From contig JAFEFN010000013.1 of assembly GCA_018240525.1 (NCBI GenBank), positions 992,001 through 1,056,000 of the forward strand: DNA of 64,000 bases. The letters are read 5' to 3'. This stretch comes from Pseudomonadota bacterium. GTDB taxonomy: Bacteria; Pseudomonadota; Gammaproteobacteria; Steroidobacterales; Steroidobacteraceae. This document shows positions 20,904 through 29,317 of the stretch, one piece after another. The stretch's first letter is position 1. Each line of letters begins with the position of its first letter. The notes below the pieces were generated by a model. That model was not told where the DNA came from, made no database searches, and saw only the letters and a program-made list of their open reading frames with translations. A program made the position numbers and the translations under genes.

Positions 20904-22366
20904 AGCGCCGGCTGCGCCGCCTGGTGCTGTTCGCACTGATCGCGGTGTGGCTGGGGACGGCGTACTGGCACGCGACCAAGCCCCTGCCGCAGGGCACGCA
21001 CGTGGCCTCGGCGCTGTGCCCGGTGCCGGCCGCCCAGGTGGGCTTCATCGCCGACATCACCGCCGCGGATGCCTACGGGCGCACGGTCCTGAGCCAGGCG
21101 ATCTTCGATGAGGTGCTGAAGCTGGTGCGCGGGGCGCGCCACGTCATCGTGCTCGACTATGCCCTGATCGGCGCGGCCGGGAGCGCGACGCCGCAGCGGC
21201 GCATCGCCGGGGAGCTCACCGATGCCCTGCTCGCCCAGCGCCGCGCCTTCCCGCAACTGAAGGTGCTCCTGATCAGCGACCCGGTGAACGAGCGCTACGG
21301 CGCCGTCCGCTCCGAGGAGCTGCAGCTGCTGCGCGCCGCCGGGGCGGACGTCGTGGCGGTGCGCCTGGACCGCCTGCGCGACCCGAACTTCCTCTACTCG
21401 AGCCTGTGGCGCCTGGCGCTGCGCTGGTGGGACGGGCCGCGCGGCCCGCTGGGCTTCCAGGTGCGCGAGCTGAACTTCAAGGCGGACCATCGCAAGGTGG
21501 CGATCGCCGATGACGGCGCCGATGCGCTGGTGGCGGTGGTCGGCTCGGCCAACCCGCAGGATGCGCAGAGCGGCTGGTCGAACATCGCGGTACGCGTCTC
21601 CGGGGACTCCGTCGGCGCGCTGCTGGCGAGCGAGCTGGCCATCGCCCGCTTCTCGGGCTGGTCCGGCGACAGCGAGCCGTTCCTGCGCGTGGCCGACCCG
21701 CACGCCCCGGAGCAATGCTCGCGCGGGCTGCCGACCTCGGCCGCGCCGGCACCGCTCACGGCCGACACCGTGCGCGTGCAGGTGCTCACCGAGGGCGCAC
21801 TGCGCAGCGCGCTGCTCGAGCGTACCGCCGCCAGCGCCCGGGGCGACTCGATCGACATCGCCGGCTTCGGCCTCGCCGACCGGGGAGTGATCGAGGCCCT
21901 GCTGGATGCCTCGCGACGCGGGGTGGCGGTGCACCTGATCCTCGATCCGAGCGAGGATGCGACCACGCTGGTCCCCAGCGGACTGCCCAACCAGCCGGCG
22001 GCGAGCGAGCTCGTCGCCCGCAGCGGCGGCGCGGTGCGGGTGCGCTGGTACCGCACGCACGGCGAGCGCTTCCACCCCGCCTTCGCGCTGTTCTCGGGCA
22101 GGCAGAGCGTGTGGCTGACCGTCGGCTCGGCCAACTTCACGCGCCGCGGCCTGGACGACTACAACCTCGAGGCGACCGTGGCGCTGGAGGCGCTGCGCGA
22201 TGCGCCGCTGGCCGTGCAGGCGCAGGGCTACTTCGACACGCTGTGGGGCAACCGCGCCGCGCTCGGCATCGAGTACACCGCCGACTTCGCAGCCTTCGCC
22301 GACTCGAAGCAGACGAACTTCTGGCTCTACCGGCTGCTGGAGGGGACCGGCTTCACCGCGTTCTGA
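20900..22366 (+). CDS. Phospholipase-D-like protein with one intact HKD motif
   Basis: 488 residues. An N-terminal signal anchor (LRRLVLFALIAVWLGTAYW) precedes two PLD-fold halves. The first HKD motif is complete (DHRKVAIADD, then GSANPQ, near 195-215). The second reads RFHPAFALF, so its Lys is replaced by Ala, followed by a normal GSANFTRRGLDDYNLE. The second catalytic half may be altered or structural. Substrate is unknown; phospholipid or cardiolipin-type chemistry is possible. The GTG start overlaps the yheS stop (GTGA). The last 40 bases overlap the 3' end of the convergent lipoprotein gene. Confidence 0.78.
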   Translation: MKRRLRRLVLFALIAVWLGTAYWHATKPLPQGTHVASALCPVPAAQVGFIADITAADAYGRTVLSQAIFDEVLKLVRGARHVIVLDYALIGAAGSATPQRRIAGELTDALLAQRRAFPQLKVLLISDPVNERYGAVRSEELQLLRAAGADVVAVRLDRLRDPNFLYSSLWRLALRWWDGPRGPLGFQVRELNFKADHRKVAIADDGADALVAVVGSANPQDAQSGWSNIAVRVSGDSVGALLASELAIARFSGWSGDSEPFLRVADPHAPEQCSRGLPTSAAPAPLTADTVRVQVLTEGALRSALLERTAASARGDSIDIAGFGLADRGVIEALLDASRRGVAVHLILDPSEDATTLVPSGLPNQPAASELVARSGGAVRVRWYRTHGERFHPAFALFSGRQSVWLTVGSANFTRRGLDDYNLEATVALEALRDAPLAVQAQGYFDTLWGNRAALGIEYTADFAAFADSKQTNFWLYRLLEGTGFTAF

Positions 22367-23001
22367 CCGGCCGCCGCCTGAGCGCGCACCGTGGCCGCGG
22401 TCTGCTGCGCCAGCGCCGCGAGCGCGGTGTTGGTGGCCTGCTCGAAGGCGGCGACGACCGCGCCCATGCGGTTCTCGCCGGCCGCCTGCACGCCGCTCAC
22501 CTCGAAGCTCGCCACGACGTCGCTGGCGTCGCGCCGGCCCAGCACGGCATCGAGGACCACGTGCACCTCGGGGGCAGCGGCCCCGGAGGCATAGTCGGCC
22601 TCGAAGCGGCGCAGCGTCAGCTGCAGCAGGTAGTCGGACGGGAACAGACTGCCCGCGTCCTGCACGGAGGCCCAGTCACCCGAGGCGCGCAGGGTCTGCA
22701 CCGCCATCGTCCCGAGCATCTGCGCCGTCCCGGAGGGCCAGCGGCTGCCGGCGTAGAACCCCATGCGGTGGTCGGACTGCACCAGCACGATGCGCGTGGT
22801 GTCCAGGCCGGGGCCGGCCTCCGGTGCGGCCACGCGCAGCGCCACCGGCAGCGCCTGCGCCGCAGCCGCGGGGGTCGCGGTGGCGCGCAGGTAGTAGACC
22901 TGTTCGGCCTTGGCAGTGGAATGGAACAGCCCGCTGCAGCCGGCGGCCAGCGCGCCGCCGAGCAGGGCCAGGGTGCACGCGCAGGCTCGCACGTAGTTCA
23001 A
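22327..23001 (-). CDS. ABC transport auxiliary lipoprotein (PqiC/DUF330-like)
   Basis: 224 residues from a TTG at 23001, or 221 from a GTG at 22992. The signal peptide ends in LAAGC, so the protein should be a lipoprotein. The family partners MCE transporters in the outer membrane, as PqiC does with PqiB. YYLRATATP and VLVQSDHRMGFYAGSRWP fit the family core. The TTG overlaps the stop of the MCE gene (TTGA), which favours coupling. Its 3' end overlaps the convergent PLD-like gene by 40 bases. Confidence 0.82.
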   Translation of the reverse strand: MNYVRACACTLALLGGALAAGCSGLFHSTAKAEQVYYLRATATPAAAAQALPVALRVAAPEAGPGLDTTRIVLVQSDHRMGFYAGSRWPSGTAQMLGTMAVQTLRASGDWASVQDAGSLFPSDYLLQLTLRRFEADYASGAAAPEVHVVLDAVLGRRDASDVVASFEVSGVQAAGENRMGAVVAAFEQATNTALAALAQQTAATVRAQAAAGQNAVKPVPSSSR

Positions 23002-23933
23002 CGCGGTATCTCCAGGCCGCGCGGCGGCGGTTCGTAGAGCAGCTGCGCGGGGTCCTCGCGCAGGCTGGTGGCCAGGGCGCGGATGTCCTCGGCCGCCGCC
23101 CGGCCCTCGCGCAGGAAGCGCTGCAGCTCGGGCAGGCCCTCGCGCGCGAAGGCGCGGATGTCGCCGCGGTTCTCGCGCAGCAGCCCGTCGATCTGGCCGG
23201 TGGCATCGGCGAGGTGGTCCGAGATCACGTGCAGGCGCTGCGCGGCCGCCTCGATGTCCGGGCTGGTGGCCCCGATCAGCTCGTGCGCGCCCTTGGCCGA
23301 GGCGGACAGCTCGGCGGTGGCCCCGCGCAGCTCGATCACGAGCGCGCTCAGCTCGCGCGTGGTCTGCGGCAGGCCGCGCGCGGCCGCCTCGACGCTCGCC
23401 AGGGCGCCGGAGACCGCGTTCAGGTTGGTGTCGCTGAGCAGCTGGTTGGCGCGGCGCACGACCTCGCCGGCATCGGCCACCAGCTGCGGCAGGCTGGAGA
23501 GGAAGACGTCGAACTGCGAGGGCGAGGAGCGGATCACCGGGTACTTGATGCCGGCGATGGCCGGCGCGGCGCGCTTGCCCGTGCGGTCGTCCATGAGGTC
23601 GATGTACAGCAGGCCGGTCACGCCCTGCAGCTGCAGCTGGGCCACGGTGTGCTCGGAGATGGGCGTGGAGGCGTCGATGTCGACGATCACCTCCACCCGC
23701 GCCGAGTCGCGCGGGTCGATGTGCAGCTCGACCACCCGCCCCACCCCGACGCCCAGGTAGCGCACGGCCCCGCCCCTGTCCAGGCCGCTGACGCTGCCGG
23801 TGAAGTAGATCTCGTAGCGGTTGTAGTTGCGGTGCTCGCGCGAGTCGGAGTACCAGTACACGAACGCCGCGGCCGCGAGCGTGACCAGCAGTACGAAGGC
23901 GCCCACCGTGGTGTAATGCGCCTCACGCTCCAT
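22998..23933 (-). CDS. MCE-domain (MlaD-like) lipid transport protein
   Basis: 311 residues. One N-terminal membrane helix (11-29) anchors the protein in the inner membrane. One MCE domain follows (about 38-118, with GSVSGLDRGGAVRYLGVGVG), then a long helical C-terminal region rich in Ala and Leu. Single-MCE proteins of this type form hexamer rings that ferry phospholipids between membranes. The gene overlaps the ATPase gene by 11 bases and the lipoprotein gene by four. Confidence 0.9.
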   Translation of the reverse strand: MEREAHYTTVGAFVLLVTLAAAAFVYWYSDSREHRNYNRYEIYFTGSVSGLDRGGAVRYLGVGVGRVVELHIDPRDSARVEVIVDIDASTPISEHTVAQLQLQGVTGLLYIDLMDDRTGKRAAPAIAGIKYPVIRSSPSQFDVFLSSLPQLVADAGEVVRRANQLLSDTNLNAVSGALASVEAAARGLPQTTRELSALVIELRGATAELSASAKGAHELIGATSPDIEAAAQRLHVISDHLADATGQIDGLLRENRGDIRAFAREGLPELQRFLREGRAAAEDIRALATSLREDPAQLLYEPPPRGLEIPR

Positions 23934-24690
23934 GCATGGCCTCCAGGCGCGCGCGCCCGCGCGCGCCGTGGAAGTATTCCTGGATCCACGGGTGCGGGTT
24001 GTCGACGATGCGCGCCAGGGTGTCCGATAGCATGTGCCGGTCCACGATCACCCCGACACGATTGCAGGTACGGAAGATGCTGTCCAGATCGTGGGTGATC
24101 ATGACGACGGTCAGCTTCAGCTGCTTCTGAAGATACAGCAGCAGCTCGTCGAAGGCGGCGGCGCTGATCGGGTCCAGACCCGACGTGGGCTCATCGAGGA
24201 ACAGCAGCGCCGGGTCCAGCGCCAGCGCGCGCGCGAGCGCGGCGCGCTTGACCATCCCCCCCGAGAGCTGTGCGGGGTACTTCGCCCCGGCATCCGCGGG
24301 CAGGCCCACCAGGCGGATCTTCAGCATCGCCAGGTCGTCCCGCGCCGCCGCGTTCAGCGCCAGGTGCTCGAGCATCGGCAGCTGCACGTTCTGCAGCACC
24401 GTGAGGCCCGAGTACAGGGCGCCGGACTGGAAGCTCACGCCGTAGCGCTCCTTCACGCCGCGCAGCTGCTGCGGGCTCATCTGCGTGATGTCGTGCCCGA
24501 AGATGCGGATGCAGCCGGCCTGCGGCCGGTGCAGCCCGAGGATGCTGCGCAGCAGCACCGACTTGCCGGACCCGGAGCCGCCGACGATGCCGAACACCTC
24601 GTCGGCGTTGACCTGCATGTCGAGGTTCTCGTGCACCACCTGGGAGCCGAAGCGGTTGACGAGGCCGGTGACTTCGACGACCGGGTACAT
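23923..24690 (-). CDS. MCE-system ABC ATPase (MlaF-like)
   Basis: 255 residues. It has Walker A GGSGSGKS, signature LSGGMVKRAALARALA, Walker B LLFLDEPTSGLDP and the H-loop ITHDL. Similarity in order and sequence to MlaF makes it the energy-coupling subunit of the MCE lipid transporter encoded around it. The ATG shares one base with the stop of the permease gene (TGATG), and the 3' end overlaps the MCE gene by 11 bases. Confidence 0.92.
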   Translation of the reverse strand: MYPVVEVTGLVNRFGSQVVHENLDMQVNADEVFGIVGGSGSGKSVLLRSILGLHRPQAGCIRIFGHDITQMSPQQLRGVKERYGVSFQSGALYSGLTVLQNVQLPMLEHLALNAAARDDLAMLKIRLVGLPADAGAKYPAQLSGGMVKRAALARALALDPALLFLDEPTSGLDPISAAAFDELLLYLQKQLKLTVVMITHDLDSIFRTCNRVGVIVDRHMLSDTLARIVDNPHPWIQEYFHGARGRARLEAMHGA

Positions 24691-25823
24691 CAGATGTCCA
24701 GCCGCATGAACAGCACCGCGAACAGGGCATCGGCGAGGATGACCAGGAAGATGGCCTGCACGACCGCGACCGTGACCAGGCGGCCGAGCTCGCGCGCGGA
24801 GTCGCGCACCTGCATGCCGCGATAGCAGCCGGCCACGGCGATCAGCACCGCGAACACGGGGGCCTTGATGACACCCACCCAGAAGGTCGTGCTGCTGATG
24901 GCGTCGTTGGCGCGCGCGATGAACTGGTCGAAGGGCATCTGCAGCAGGAAGCGGCACAGCAGCGCCCCGCCGCCGATGCCGACGAGGTCGGCCACGATGC
25001 TGAGGAGCGGCAGGGCGATGACCAGGCCCAGCACGCGCGGCACCACCAGCACCTCGTAGGGGTTGACGCCGGTGGCGACGAGCGCATCGACCTCCTGGTT
25101 GAGTTTCATCGAGCCGAGCTCGGCGGCGAAGGCGCTGCCGGAGCGCCCCGCGACGATGATCGAGGTGAGGAGCACGCCGAGCTCGCGCAGCACCCCGATG
25201 GTCACCAGGTCCACCACGTAGATGTCCGCCCCCAGCCCGCGCAGCTGCGTCGCGCTCATGTAGGCGATGATGACGCTGATGAGGAATGCGATCAGCGCGA
25301 CGATGGGCAGCGCGGTGACGCCGGTGTCGTAGATGTGGCGTGCGATCGAGATCGGCCGCAGGCGCTTCAGGCGCGCCATGCCGCCCAGCCCGGTGAGGGT
25401 CGTGTGCCCGAGGAAGGTGAGGCTCTGGCGCATTTGCTCGACGAACAGGTGGCTCTCGAGTCCGACCGCGGCGAGCGGGCGCGCGAACCACCCGGGCCGG
25501 TAGACCGCGGCGGGCTGCCGGGCCGGCGCCGGCGCGTCGCTCTCCTTGAGCGTGTCCTCCAGCAGCCGCAGCTGCTCCGGCGGCGGCCCCTGGAAACTCA
25601 CCTCCACGCCGGCCTCGCGCGCGCGGCGCACGAACTCGCGCAGCGCCCAGGCGCCGGACAGATCGAACGAGCGGACGGCCGAGGCATCGATGAGCAGCGA
25701 GCGGGCGCCGCGCACGTCGACGGCCGCGAAGTCCCGCTCCAGCGCGCCGAACTCGCGCACGCCCCACTCGCCCGTCAGGGCCATCGTCAGCGCATCGGCC
25801 GTGCGTCGTACCTCGAGCGTCAT
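24690..25823 (-). CDS. MCE-system permease with N-terminal STAS domain (MlaE-like)
   Basis: 377 residues. An N-terminal STAS-like domain (about 1-90, ending near RLLEDTLKES) is fused to an MlaE-type permease with five or six membrane helices from about 150. Family hallmarks include IIVAGRSGSAFAAELGSMK and EVDALVATGVNPYEVLVVPR. In the E. coli system the STAS protein MlaB is separate, so the fusion replaces it here. First gene of the four-gene operon; its upstream region holds a large dyad (25960-26008). Confidence 0.92.
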   Translation of the reverse strand: MTLEVRRTADALTMALTGEWGVREFGALERDFAAVDVRGARSLLIDASAVRSFDLSGAWALREFVRRAREAGVEVSFQGPPPEQLRLLEDTLKESDAPAPARQPAAVYRPGWFARPLAAVGLESHLFVEQMRQSLTFLGHTTLTGLGGMARLKRLRPISIARHIYDTGVTALPIVALIAFLISVIIAYMSATQLRGLGADIYVVDLVTIGVLRELGVLLTSIIVAGRSGSAFAAELGSMKLNQEVDALVATGVNPYEVLVVPRVLGLVIALPLLSIVADLVGIGGGALLCRFLLQMPFDQFIARANDAISSTTFWVGVIKAPVFAVLIAVAGCYRGMQVRDSARELGRLVTVAVVQAIFLVILADALFAVLFMRLDI

Positions 25824-25959
25824 GCGCGGCGCGTGGCTTCGCTGTGCGCCTGGGACATGGCCGATTCCTTATTCGTGTAGCGCATGGGGCCGACCGCTGC
25901 CGCGGGACTGCCGCGCACCGTGGCGCCGATCTCGGGTGGCTGCAGCGGCGCCGCGCGCT

Positions 25960-26008
25960 GCAAAAAGTCTACCTCACCGAATTATTCGATAGGGGATTTA
26001 CTTTTTGC
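25960..26008. promoter_or_regulatory. 49-bp nested dyad between MCE operon and dioxygenase gene
   Basis: Perfect nine-base arms GCAAAAAGT (25960-25968) and ACTTTTTGC (26000-26008) enclose a perfect 11-base palindrome CGAATTATTCG (25978-25988); both are centred at 25983-25984. The patch is AT-rich in a GC-rich genome and lies between two divergent genes (25823 minus, 26086 plus), so an operator with embedded promoters is likely. I could not fix a single -35/-10 pair. The remainder of the 262-base gap shows no gene. Confidence 0.5.
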
Positions 26009-26085
26009 GCTGCCGGCGGGGAGGCGCTCGTGGTAGCGTCCCGCCAGCGCCGCTGCGCGGTGCGGCGCCGGATGCCTAAAGGCCA

Positions 26086-26958
26086 ATGCAGCAGTACATC
26101 GAACAGCTCCACAGCGAAGGCTACGCGATCGTGCGCGGCTTCTTCGGCGCCGAGGACATGGCCCGCATCCGCGCGGAAACCGACCGCACCTACGCGCAGG
26201 GGCTCCGGCACCACGCCACCTACCGCGACCACAACCTGCTGTTCGAGGTCCTGAACGACCCCAAGGCGCAGCGGCGCGTGGTGCTGCAGGCGCACTGGAT
26301 GTCCTGGATCAACCCGTACCTGGAGGCCATGCGCCGTGACCCGCGCTACCTCGCGCTGCTGCAGCCGCTGCTCGGCGCGGACATCAAGCAGATCACCCAC
26401 CAGATCCACTGGAAGCCACCGGGCGCCAAGTACACCTACTACCGCTACCACCAGGACGCGCGCTTCCGCAACAGCGAGGCGGTGCACAACCTGCTGCACG
26501 GCACGGTCACCTGCGGGCTGGCCATCGACCCGCAGACGCAGGCGAACGGGGCGCTGCGCATCATCCCGCGCAGCCACCTGCGCGGTTACCTCGGGCTCTC
26601 GGACGACGGGGCGATCATGACCGGGCAGACCCCGGACGAGGACCTGGTGCGCGTCGGCCTGGACCCGGCCACCGCGGTCACCTGCGAGATGCAGCCGGGG
26701 GACCTGCTGCTGTGGACGCTGTACACGGTGCACGGCTCGCAGCCCAACACGAGCGCCATGGACCGGCGCTTCATGATCAACAGCTACGTGCGCGCCGCGG
26801 ACAGCGCGCGCGGCGAATGGGCTTTCCGCGGCGGCGTCTCCACCCCGCTCGGTCCGGAGCCGCAGCTGTGCAAGTACGAAGCGCTGTACGAGCGCCCGGG
26901 CCCGTTCTACATCGAGGAGGACTGGACCGAGGAGAGCCGCGCGGCGGCGCAGCGCTAG
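26086..26958 (+). CDS. Phytanoyl-CoA dioxygenase (PhyH) family protein
   Basis: 290 residues. Non-haem Fe(II)/2-oxoglutarate oxygenase of the PhyH family: the HxD pair is in YYRYHQDARF, the distal His in LYTVHGSQPN, and the 2-oxoglutarate-binding Arg in MDRRFMINSY. No signal peptide is seen. The substrate cannot be told from sequence. An MFS carrier gene follows after 23 bases, which suggests a small-molecule pathway or import-and-oxidation pair. Confidence 0.85.
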   Translation: MQQYIEQLHSEGYAIVRGFFGAEDMARIRAETDRTYAQGLRHHATYRDHNLLFEVLNDPKAQRRVVLQAHWMSWINPYLEAMRRDPRYLALLQPLLGADIKQITHQIHWKPPGAKYTYYRYHQDARFRNSEAVHNLLHGTVTCGLAIDPQTQANGALRIIPRSHLRGYLGLSDDGAIMTGQTPDEDLVRVGLDPATAVTCEMQPGDLLLWTLYTVHGSQPNTSAMDRRFMINSYVRAADSARGEWAFRGGVSTPLGPEPQLCKYEALYERPGPFYIEEDWTEESRAAAQR

Positions 26959-26981
26959 CTAGCGCGCGCCGGCGCCGCGCC

Positions 26982-28391
26982 ATGACCGCACCGACGGGCG
27001 TCACCGCCGCCTACCGGCGGCGCGTCGTGCTGCTGCTGATGGGGGCCTACGCCTTCAACGCCGCCGACCGCGGCGTCATCGGCATCGTCGGCCAGGCGAT
27101 GAAGCAGGACCTGCGGCTCACCGACACGCAGCTGGGCCTGCTCGCCGGGACCGCCTTCGCCGCGCTCTATGCCCTGAGCGGCATCCCCACCGCGCGCCTG
27201 GCCGAGCGCTGCAGCCGCATCCGCATCCTCTCGCTCGCGCTCGCGGCGTGGTCGGCGCTGACGGCGGCCGGCGCGCTCACCGGCTCCTTCGTGCAGCTGC
27301 TGCTGGTGCGCGTCGGGGTCGGCGTCGCCGAGGCCGGCTGCTCGCCGGCCGCCCACTCGCTGATCTCCGACTACTACGACCGCGACCAGCGCACCGCCGC
27401 CCTGTCGGTCTACTCCTGCGGGCTGTCGCTGGGCTACCTGTGCGTCTCGCTGCTCGGCGGCTACGCCACCCTGCACTACGGCTGGCGCACCGCGCTGCTG
27501 GCGGTCGGCCTGCCCGGGGTGGCGTATGCCCTGCTGCTGCGCGCCACGGTGGCCGAGCCGCCGCGCCGCCACGGCGCGCCGCCCCCGCCCTTCGCCTGGC
27601 GCGCGGAACTGGCCGAGCTGGCGGGCGCCGGGCGCGCGCTGTTCCTGCGCTGGCCGGCCGCCAACGTCCTGGCCGGCTTCGTCCTGAGCTCCTTCGCCTC
27701 CTACGGCACGTACGCGTTCCTGCCCCCGTACTTCTACCGCGCCTTCGGCCTCGACTACGCCGCCATCGGCGTCGTGATCGGGGTGGTCGGCAGCATCCCG
27801 GTCGCGCTCGGCATCCTCGCCGGCGGGGTGCTCACCGCCCGGCTCGGCGGCGGCAACCCGCGCTGGTACGCGCTGCTGCCGGCGCTCGGGCTGCTCCTGA
27901 CGACCCCGGTCTACCTCGCCGCGCTCCTGCAGCCGCGGTGGCAGGCCGCGGCCGTGCTGCTCGGCCTCGCCGGCCTGCTGCAGTACCTGGCGCTCGGGCC
28001 GAGCTTCGGCATCGTCCAGAACGTGGTCCCGGGCCGCCAGCGCGCCACGGCCGCCGCGCTGGTGTTCCTGGCGCTGAACGTGCTCGCCCTGGGCGGCGGC
28101 GCTCTCGTCACGGGGATGCTGATCGACCACGCCGCGCAGCTGCGGTTCGCCGCGCTGGGCGGCGGGCTCTTCGCCGGGGCCTGCCCCGGCGGCAGCCCCC
28201 CGGCGGGCGCCCCGGCGGCACTGGCAAGCGCCTGCCGCGGGGCCCTCGTGCAGGGCACGCGCGCCGGGCTCATGCTCAGCGTCGCCGTGCATGCCTGGGC
28301 GGCGCTGCACTACCTCGCCGGCTCGTTCGGGCTGGCCGCGCAGCTGCGTGCCGCGGCGGCCGCGGATCAGCCGGCGGTGTCGTCGCGGTAG
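26982..28391 (+). CDS. MFS transporter (spinster-like)
   Basis: 469 residues with about 12 membrane helices. The N-terminal YAFNAADRGVIGIVGQAMKQD and the loop LAERCSRIRIL match the spinster-type MFS group common in proteobacterial catabolic clusters. GVGVAEAGCSPAAHSLISDYY lies at helix 4-5. Cargo is unknown. The 3' end overlaps the convergent ABC permease gene by 25 bases (28367-28391). Confidence 0.85.
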   Translation: MTAPTGVTAAYRRRVVLLLMGAYAFNAADRGVIGIVGQAMKQDLRLTDTQLGLLAGTAFAALYALSGIPTARLAERCSRIRILSLALAAWSALTAAGALTGSFVQLLLVRVGVGVAEAGCSPAAHSLISDYYDRDQRTAALSVYSCGLSLGYLCVSLLGGYATLHYGWRTALLAVGLPGVAYALLLRATVAEPPRRHGAPPPPFAWRAELAELAGAGRALFLRWPAANVLAGFVLSSFASYGTYAFLPPYFYRAFGLDYAAIGVVIGVVGSIPVALGILAGGVLTARLGGGNPRWYALLPALGLLLTTPVYLAALLQPRWQAAAVLLGLAGLLQYLALGPSFGIVQNVVPGRQRATAAALVFLALNVLALGGGALVTGMLIDHAAQLRFAALGGGLFAGACPGGSPPAGAPAALASACRGALVQGTRAGLMLSVAVHAWAALHYLAGSFGLAAQLRAAAAADQPAVSSR

Positions 28392-29317
28392 CGGCGGATG
28401 CGCACCGTGGCGTACAGGAGTGCCACGGCCACCAGCACGCCCAGCCACAGGTCGATGTTGGCGAAGGCGCGGCCGAAGCTGATGTCCCCGAGCACCGCAT
28501 CCAGCCGCACGCCGTGCTCGAGCCGCTCGCCATGCCCGGTCCCGAGCACGGCCCAGATGCCGAAGGTGCGGTAGTACAAGAGGCGCGCGAGGTAGTGCGT
28601 GCCGAACTTCCACTCCACCGCGATCGCCACGATCGGGGCGAGCGTCGCCCACGCGACCGGGTTCTTGCGCACCCACGCCGACACCAGCAGCAGCGCGGCG
28701 GCCATCGGCGCATACCACAGCATGCCCAGCACGAGGCTGCCGATCATCAGCCCCTCGACCCGGAACCACAGGCCGGTGTGCCAGGTCAGCACCGGCGGAA
28801 AGCCCGCGGTGGCGACGCCCACCTGCCAGGCCAGGAACAGCAGCAGGTGGCACACCGTGCCCAGCACCAGCACCCCGACCGGCACGACCACGAGGGCGAC
28901 CAGGAACTTCGAGAGCACGGTGAGCCCGTCGGACACCGGCAGCGACTTCCAGAAGAGGATGCTGCGGTCGCGGCGCTCGGCATACAGGCTGTCGAGCAAG
29001 TAGAACGACAGCACCAGGGCCATGATCAGGTAGAGCGGCGCCAGCGGCGCGACCTGCGAGACCGCGAAGGCCTGCGCCCGGCGCTCCTCGCTCATGACGC
29101 CGTCCCAGTTGTCCATGTGGATGTCGACGTGGTGGCCGGCGGGGATGGCGCCGATCACGATCGTCCCGACCAGCAGCGCGGCGATGATCAGCGGTGCGCG
29201 CCACAGCCCCGGGTGCTCCCAGAACTCGCGGCGCACCAGCGTGGTGAGCGTGCTGCGCAGCGTCAGCGGCGGCTGCACGCCGGCAGCGGGGGCCGGGGCG
29301 GTGGCGGTGGTATTCAT
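28367..29317 (-). CDS. ABC transporter permease of the YtrA-type operon
   Basis: 316 residues with about six membrane helices. After helix one, a loop includes HHVDIHMDNWDG; then LYAERRDRSILFWKSLPVSD matches the cytoplasmic motif of ABC-2 type exporters. The ATG overlaps the stop of the ATPase gene (ATGA). With that ATPase it should form an exporter whose cargo is unknown. Related operons in Gram-positives and xanthomonads respond to envelope stress or antibiotics, which is an inference here. Confidence 0.82.
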   Translation of the reverse strand: MNTTATAPAPAAGVQPPLTLRSTLTTLVRREFWEHPGLWRAPLIIAALLVGTIVIGAIPAGHHVDIHMDNWDGVMSEERRAQAFAVSQVAPLAPLYLIMALVLSFYLLDSLYAERRDRSILFWKSLPVSDGLTVLSKFLVALVVVPVGVLVLGTVCHLLLFLAWQVGVATAGFPPVLTWHTGLWFRVEGLMIGSLVLGMLWYAPMAAALLLVSAWVRKNPVAWATLAPIVAIAVEWKFGTHYLARLLYYRTFGIWAVLGTGHGERLEHGVRLDAVLGDISFGRAFANIDLWLGVLVAVALLYATVRIRRYRDDTAG

